A stretch of 64,000 bases of DNA from Cupriavidus basilensis. Its GTDB lineage: Bacteria; Pseudomonadota; Gammaproteobacteria; Burkholderiales; Burkholderiaceae. The notes beneath the pieces were generated by a model, which worked only from the letters and a program-made list of their open reading frames with translations, was not told the DNA's origin and did not search any database. This document shows positions 59,206 through 64,000 of the stretch, in pieces. Positions within the stretch are counted from its first letter, which is position 1. Every line of letters starts with the position of its first letter. Made by a program: the position numbers and the translations under genes. The stretch is taken from assembly GCF_008801925.2 (NCBI RefSeq), contig NZ_CP062803.1, positions 124,001-188,000 on the forward strand, given 5' to 3'.

Positions 59206-61860
59206 GTGTCTCTTCAGCCGTCCCTGCCTTTTGATGAAACCGCCCCTGCCGTCGACGCGGTGATGCACCGCGCGCGGCCGGTGCCGCCCGGGCACCTCGA
59301 TGAACTGGGGGCATGCGGGGACGGGCTGCGCGAGCCCTGGGCGCGCTTTTTCCAGATACTGGGCGAGGAAGGGATCGACGGCCTTGACCAGCAGGCCGCC
59401 GCCATGGCGCGCCAGATCCGCGACAACGGCGTGACCTACAACGTCTACGCCGACAACACGGACAAGGCCGGTGCGCGCGCCTGGGCGCTGGACCTGCTGC
59501 CCTTCCTGGTGAGCGAGGAGGACTGGCAGCGGATCGAGCGCGGCGTGGCGCAGCGCGCTGAGCTGGCCAACGCCATGGTGGCCGACATCTACGGGCCGCA
59601 GGCTTTGCTGTCCAAGGGCTTGCTGCCGGCCGGCCTGGTCTTTGGCCATCCCGGCTACCTGCGCCCGCTCAAGGGCTACCAGCCGCTGGGCGGCAACTTC
59701 CTGCATATCGTCGCGGTGGACCTCGCGCATACCTTGGAGGGCGGCTGGACGGTGATGGCCCACCGCACGGAGACGCCTTCCGGCATGGGCTACGCGCTGG
59801 AGAACCGCCTCATCATCTCCAGCCTGTTCGCCGATGCCTTTCGCGAGCTGCGCGTGCGGCGCCTGCCCGCCGCGTTCTCGCAACTGGTGGCCACGCTGGC
59901 GCAGCAGCCCGCGGCGCAGCCACCCGCGCCGGAATCCTCGGGCAGCGCCGCCGCCTCGGTCAGCAAGCACATCGTGCTGCTCACCCCGGGGCCCTATAAC
60001 GAAACCTATTTCGAGCACACCTTCCTGGCCCGCTACCTCGGCATCACGCTGGTCGAGGGCAAGGACCTGACGGTGCGCAACGACGTGGTGTACCTGAAGA
60101 CGCTGGCCGGGCTGGAACGTGTCGACGTGGTGCTGCGCCGCCTGGACGACGCCTATTGCGACCCGGTCGAGCTGCGCCAGGATTCCACGCTCGGTGTGCC
60201 CGGGCTGCTGCAGGCGATGCGCGCGGGCAACGTGCTGGTGTCCAACGCGCCCGGCTCGGGCTTCCTGGAGACGCCGGCCATCCATGGCTTCCTGCCGGCC
60301 ATTTCCCGCGCGCTGCTGGGCGAGGAACTACTGCTGCCGGGCGTGCCCAGCTGGTGGTGCGGCGAGGCCACGGCGCGCGAGGAGGCGCTCGGCGAATTCA
60401 CCGAAGCCTTCCTGATGCCAACCTACCCGCGCGGCATGGCGCAGCCGTGGGAAGGCCCGCGCCTGGGCATGGAGCGCGGGCTGCAGCGCCTGGCGGACTG
60501 GCGCGAGCGCATCGAGCAGGTGCCGGATCTGTTCACGATCCAGGCCGACCTGCCGCTGTCGCACGCACCACGCTGGGAAGGGCCGCATATCGGCTCGCGC
60601 GCCGCCATGCTGCGGGTCTACGCCATTGCCGACGGACGGGGCGGCTGGCAGGTGATGCCCGGCGGCTTCACCCGGCTCGCCGGCGAGGGGCAGCCGGCGG
60701 TATCGATGCAGCTCGGCGGCTCCAGCGTCGACACCTGGGTGCTGTCGAGCCAGCCGGCGCAGCCGGTTGGCTCGCCGCTGCAGTTCCCCATGGCCGGCGC
60801 GGCGCGCGGGCCGGCGGCCAAGCCGCTGGCGGTATCCAGCCGCGCCGCCGAGAACCTGTTCTGGGCCGGCCGCTATGCCGAGCGTGCGGAAAACAACGTA
60901 CGTCTGTGCCGCCTGGTGCTGGGCTCGATCGAAAGCAGCGACGACCGCGACGACAGCGCGCTCGACGTGATCGGCGAACTGGCGCTCGCCTGCGGCCTGC
61001 TGCCGACCGGCGCGCCGCAGCCGCGCACCTCGCTGCGCGTGTTTGAGCGCAGCCTGGTGTCCGCGCTGGCGGAAAGCGCCGGCTGGACCAGCGTGGGCCA
61101 GAACCTGGCCAGCCACGTGCACGCCGCCACCGAGATTCGCAACCGGCTGTCCAACGATCACTGGCGCACCATCCTGGCCGCGCGCAACGATTTCGGCGAC
61201 GCCATGGAGGCGGCCTGCGCGGGGAGCCCCGGCGGTGCCGGCGATGCGGGCATCTACGACCGCCCGCGCGTGCTGGCGGCGCTGGATCACCTGTCCATGC
61301 AGCTCGCCGCCATCAGCGGCGCGCAGGGCGACCGCATGACCCGCGACGAAGCCTGGCGCCTGCTGTTTATCGGCCGCCATATCGAGCGCGTGGCCACGCT
61401 CTCGACCTTCCTGCGGGTGTTTGCGCACAACGGCGCGTTGCTGCACCGGACCTGCTTCGATTTGCTGCTGCACCTGTTCGACAGCACGCTGACCTTCCGC
61501 GCGCTGTACCCGGGCCGCTCCGATGTGCCCGCGCTGGTCGACCAGTTGGTGATCGAGCCCACCAACCCGCGCGGGCTCTACGGCTTGCTGGCGCGGCTGC
61601 GCGTCAAGCTCGGCCAGATCTCGCCGCCGGCCAGCCCGGCCGGCACCGGGCGCGTGCCGCTGCCGCAATGGCTGCCCACCGTGGAGACGCTGCCCGGCTG
61701 GGAAGCGCTATGCCAGCGCGGCGCCGACGGGAAATACACCAATCTGGTGCAACTGTGCGAGCAACTGACTGACATGATGGTGCAGCTCTCAGACGAAATC
61801 AGTGCGCGCTACTTCAGCCATGCCGGCATGGCCGGCACCCGCGTCGGGGCGCAGCCATGA
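59206..61860 (+). CDS. Circularly permuted ATP-grasp ligase fused to alpha-E domain
   Basis: An 884-residue fusion starting at GTG, 26 bp after the preceding gene. Residues about 40-520 match the circularly permuted type-2 ATP-grasp family (formerly DUF404/DUF407), with 'GVTYNVYADNTD', 'PLGGNFLHIVAVDL', 'GMGYALENRLIIS' and 'LLTPGPYNETYFEHTFLARYLGI'. This family is predicted to join amino groups to carboxylates. Residues about 545-880 are an alpha-E domain (DUF403): 'SRAAENLFWAGRYAERAENNVRL' and 'RHIERVATLSTFLRVF'. Its stop overlaps the next gene (ATGA). The two halves are separate genes in many bacteria, so fusion here supports joint action. Confidence 0.92.
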   Translation: MSLQPSLPFDETAPAVDAVMHRARPVPPGHLDELGACGDGLREPWARFFQILGEEGIDGLDQQAAAMARQIRDNGVTYNVYADNTDKAGARAWALDLLPFLVSEEDWQRIERGVAQRAELANAMVADIYGPQALLSKGLLPAGLVFGHPGYLRPLKGYQPLGGNFLHIVAVDLAHTLEGGWTVMAHRTETPSGMGYALENRLIISSLFADAFRELRVRRLPAAFSQLVATLAQQPAAQPPAPESSGSAAASVSKHIVLLTPGPYNETYFEHTFLARYLGITLVEGKDLTVRNDVVYLKTLAGLERVDVVLRRLDDAYCDPVELRQDSTLGVPGLLQAMRAGNVLVSNAPGSGFLETPAIHGFLPAISRALLGEELLLPGVPSWWCGEATAREEALGEFTEAFLMPTYPRGMAQPWEGPRLGMERGLQRLADWRERIEQVPDLFTIQADLPLSHAPRWEGPHIGSRAAMLRVYAIADGRGGWQVMPGGFTRLAGEGQPAVSMQLGGSSVDTWVLSSQPAQPVGSPLQFPMAGAARGPAAKPLAVSSRAAENLFWAGRYAERAENNVRLCRLVLGSIESSDDRDDSALDVIGELALACGLLPTGAPQPRTSLRVFERSLVSALAESAGWTSVGQNLASHVHAATEIRNRLSNDHWRTILAARNDFGDAMEAACAGSPGGAGDAGIYDRPRVLAALDHLSMQLAAISGAQGDRMTRDEAWRLLFIGRHIERVATLSTFLRVFAHNGALLHRTCFDLLLHLFDSTLTFRALYPGRSDVPALVDQLVIEPTNPRGLYGLLARLRVKLGQISPPASPAGTGRVPLPQWLPTVETLPGWEALCQRGADGKYTNLVQLCEQLTDMMVQLSDEISARYFSHAGMAGTRVGAQP

Positions 61861-62831
61861 GCGCAACCATGAATGCGACGATGAATGTGACGATGAATGT
61901 GACGATGAGCCAGGCGCAAGGCGTTGCCGAGCCCGCGCCAGGGCGCGTGGCCTCCGTGCTGACGATTCATCACAAAACCATCTACGATTACTCCGCGCCG
62001 GTGGAGAATGCCCAGCAGCGCGCCGTGGTGTTTCCGGTGACCTGCCCGTGGCAGGCGGTGCATGCGCACAGCACGCAGATCGAGCCGCCGCCGTCGCACC
62101 AGCATGCGGACATCGACGCCTTCGGCAACAACGTGCTGTACTTCACCATCGACGTGCCGCACGACTACATGCAGCTCGCCTGCGAGAGCACAGTCAGCGT
62201 CACGCCGCGCTGGGCGTCGCTCGACCCCGCCGCCAGCATGCCGTGGGAGACGGCCGTCGCCGCGCTGCGCTTTCGCGCCGGGCAGCCCTTCCTGCCGGAA
62301 AGCGAGTTCTGCTTCGCCTCGCCCAACGTGGCGCTGCATCCCGATCTCAAGGCCTACGCGCTCGCCAGCTTCGCGCCCGGCGTGCCCGTGGTGGCCGGCG
62401 CCATCGACCTGATGCATCGCGTGCACGCCGACTTCGAATACCAGACCACCGCCACCGAGGTCGATACCCCGGCGCTGCAAGCCTTCGGCCTGCGCAGCGG
62501 CGTGTGCCAGGATTTCGCCCAGGTCATGATTGGCTGCCTGCGCTCGCTCGGCCTCGCGGCGCGCTACGTCAGCGGCTACCTGTGCACCGAGCCGCCACCC
62601 GGCCAGCCCAGGCTGATCGGTGCCGACGCCTCGCATGCCTGGCTGTCGGTGTACTGCCCGCTGGCCGGCTGGGTCGACCTTGATCCCACCAACGACGTGC
62701 TGGCCGACACCAGCCACGTCACGCTGGCGTTCGGGCGCGACTATAGCGATGTCTCGCTGCTGCGCGGCGTCATCGTGGGCGGCGGCGCGCACGATGTGGA
62801 AGTGGAGGTCAGCGTGCTGCCGGTCGAGTAG
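61857..62831 (+). CDS. Transglutaminase-like cysteine protease
   Basis: A 324-residue transglutaminase-family protein. Residues about 30-120 form the N-terminal domain ('LTIHHKTIYDYSAPVENAQQ'). The core has Cys217 (SGVCQDFAQVMIGCLRSLGLAARYVSGY), His260 (ASHAWLSVY) and Asp in 'GWVDLDPTND', an intact triad. The first 16 residues derive from a 12-bp tandem repeat in which every unit begins with ATG (61857-61916), so several starts are possible; the ATG at 61905 is the last before conserved sequence. It overlaps the ATP-grasp gene by 4 bp. The likely role is cleavage or transfer at the amide bonds made by the operon's ligases. Confidence 0.9.
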   Translation: MSATMNATMNVTMNVTMSQAQGVAEPAPGRVASVLTIHHKTIYDYSAPVENAQQRAVVFPVTCPWQAVHAHSTQIEPPPSHQHADIDAFGNNVLYFTIDVPHDYMQLACESTVSVTPRWASLDPAASMPWETAVAALRFRAGQPFLPESEFCFASPNVALHPDLKAYALASFAPGVPVVAGAIDLMHRVHADFEYQTTATEVDTPALQAFGLRSGVCQDFAQVMIGCLRSLGLAARYVSGYLCTEPPPGQPRLIGADASHAWLSVYCPLAGWVDLDPTNDVLADTSHVTLAFGRDYSDVSLLRGVIVGGGAHDVEVEVSVLPVE

Positions 62832-62909
62832 GCACCGCGCCGCGGTCAGCGGCTGGCAAGCCAATTGCTTGCCAGTAGCCTGGGTTTGCCGAGAAAAGGG
62901 GGAATCACC

Positions 62910-63848
62910 ATGCTAAGCCGCACCGCCGACCACCTGTTCTGGATGGCCCGCTACACCGAGCGCGCGGAAAACACCGCCCGCATGCTCGACGTCAACTACC
63001 AGGCTTCGATGCTGCCGCAATCGCCCGACGTGGCGCAGCAAGGCTGGCTGGCGATGCTCGACGTGACGGAGCTCACGCCGGTATTCGCCGCGCACCACGG
63101 CGCGGTCGTGCACGAGGAAGTGATCGATTTCATGGTGCGCGACCTGAGCCACCCGGCGTCGATCATGTCCTGCCTGCGCGCCGCCCGCGAAAACGCCCGC
63201 GCCGTGCGCGGCGCACTCACCACGCCGCTGTGGGAGACCATCAACACCACCTGGCTCGATGTCCAGCAGATGGTGGCCGACGGCATCCTGCGCCACGATC
63301 CGGCGCAGTTCTTCGAGTGGGTCAAGTTCCGCTCCCACTTAACGCGTGGCGTGGAAGCCGGCACCATGCTCAAGGACGAAGCCTACTGCTTCATGCGGCT
63401 GGGCACCTTCCTGGAGCGCGCCGACAATACCGCCCGCATTCTCGACGTCAAGTTCCAGGCCACCGACCTCAGCCTGCAGCAAGACGACTTCTACCAATGG
63501 GCCGCGGTATTGCGCTCCGTGTCGGGGCTGGAGATGTATCGCAAGGTCTATCGCTCGGTGGTCACGCCGGAGCGCGTGGCCGAGTTGCTGATCGTCCATC
63601 CGGATATGCCGCGGTCGCTGGCAGCCAGTTTGCGGGAGGTGGTTTCGTTGCTGGCGCAGGTGCGCAATGCGCGCTCAGTGGAGACGGAGCGACGGGCGGG
63701 GAAACTGCATGCCGAGCTTAAATTCACTCGGATCGAGGATATTTTTTCTGTCGGGATTCATGGGTGGCTTAGCGATTTTCTTCGCAGGATCCATGAGCTT
63801 GGGGGTGGGGTTAGTCGGGATTTTTTGATGAAGGGGGTGGGGGGGTAG
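62910..63848 (+). CDS. Stand-alone alpha-E domain protein (DUF403)
   Basis: A 312-residue all-helical alpha-E protein, the family always linked to permuted ATP-grasp and transglutaminase genes. Signatures are 'MLSRTADHLFWMARYTERAENTARMLDV' near the N-terminus, 'FMRLGTFLERADNTARILDVKF' in the middle and 'RIEDIFSVGIHGWLSDFLRRI' near the end. The two ERA(E/D)NTAR repeats suggest an internal duplication with conserved acidic/Arg residues. Its biochemical role is unknown. The ATG at 62910 has AAAAGGGGG upstream. It is the fourth operon gene (78-bp gap). The last 60 codons are markedly G/T-rich, and a G-tract array covers the stop codon. Confidence 0.92.
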   Translation: MLSRTADHLFWMARYTERAENTARMLDVNYQASMLPQSPDVAQQGWLAMLDVTELTPVFAAHHGAVVHEEVIDFMVRDLSHPASIMSCLRAARENARAVRGALTTPLWETINTTWLDVQQMVADGILRHDPAQFFEWVKFRSHLTRGVEAGTMLKDEAYCFMRLGTFLERADNTARILDVKFQATDLSLQQDDFYQWAAVLRSVSGLEMYRKVYRSVVTPERVAELLIVHPDMPRSLAASLREVVSLLAQVRNARSVETERRAGKLHAELKFTRIEDIFSVGIHGWLSDFLRRIHELGGGVSRDFLMKGVGG

Positions 63849-63902
63849 GGGGGGAGGGGGTAGGGTGTAGGGGCTTTTGGGGGGCTTTCGCTGTTTATTT
63901 CG

Positions 63903-64000
63903 TCGGCGTTGGTTTTTGCACCCAAGAGCCATACGACATCCCCCTGCGGGGGCTGCCGGTCACTCTTCTTTGCGTCGGCAAAGAAGACTAACGAGAAGAA
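63903..64000 (+). repeat. Dispersed hairpin repeat, copy E (truncated by the window end)
   Basis: This begins GGCGTTGG and matches the first 98 bases of copies C and D with about eight differences. The stem is TCTTCTTTG (63964-63972) with CAAAGAAGA (63979-63987), where the other copies have TTTTCTTTG/CAAAGAAAA, so a U-A pair became C-G on both arms. It lies 55 bp after the alpha-E gene and continues past the right edge. Confidence 0.85.

Overview
The window reads as a gene-dense, high-GC chromosome segment of a betaproteobacterium of the family Burkholderiaceae, most likely Cupriavidus or a close relative (inference). Support comes from two orphan Bug/TctC-type periplasmic binding proteins, a Burkholderiales-type general porin, a minCDE cluster, many LysR/MarR/TetR/GntR/AraC regulators beside single enzymes or transporters, and dispersed intergenic repeats that are not insertion sequences. 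I saw no tRNA or rRNA gene, CRISPR array, integrase or transposase.

Layout. 1-12,000: accessory enzymes and regulators (RIO-type kinase cut by the left edge, DUF2855 protein with TetR, CDGSH iron-sulfur protein, CBS protein, DHA2 exporter, periplasmic glutathione peroxidase, ODP-type metallo-beta-lactamase protein, GST with LysR, LysR with an NAD(P)-binding protein). 11,400-19,950: a catabolic region with an isochorismatase-like hydrolase, a hydantoin-racemase-like protein lacking both expected cysteines, a hydantoinase, an arylmalonate-decarboxylase-like protein, an ACS-type MFS uptake permease, a GntR regulator, a fumarylacetoacetase-family hydrolase and an M20 amidohydrolase. 20,857-26,800: AraC with a fosmidomycin-resistance-type exporter, a carboxypeptidase G2-like peptidase, and MarR with an EamA exporter whose shared promoter holds two near-identical palindromes.

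26,900-37,450: a Bug protein, an unusual two-component locus (a response regulator without the phospho-acceptor Asp, a normal response regulator, and a histidine-kinase-like protein that keeps the H-box but not the ATP-binding boxes), a porin, minCDE, corA and a large lipoprotein. 37,600-46,640: the complete kdpFABCDE potassium system, with an extra small membrane ORF coupled to kdpF and an upstream T-rich site that resembles the E. coli KdpE operator. 46,686-54,650: an isoprenylcysteine-methyltransferase-like membrane protein, a 7TMR-DISM sensor kinase whose gene overlaps its convergent response regulator gene, a sulfatase/phosphonate monoester hydrolase, a Bug protein and MarR.

54,735-63,848: a Sel1-repeat protein followed by the most interesting locus: a tight four-gene operon of transglutaminase-DUF2126 (putative amidoligase), circularly permuted ATP-grasp/alpha-E fusion, stand-alone transglutaminase and stand-alone alpha-E protein. 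This architecture is predicted to make and cleave a peptide or isopeptide, but its substrate is unknown to me.

Overlaid on this are five copies of dispersed hairpin repeats (about 3,926, 12,800-13,030, 19,992-20,322, 20,465-20,792 and 63,903 to the end). One holds a 104-nt nested hairpin, two form a large head-to-head inverted repeat, and comparison of copies shows compensatory changes in the stem.
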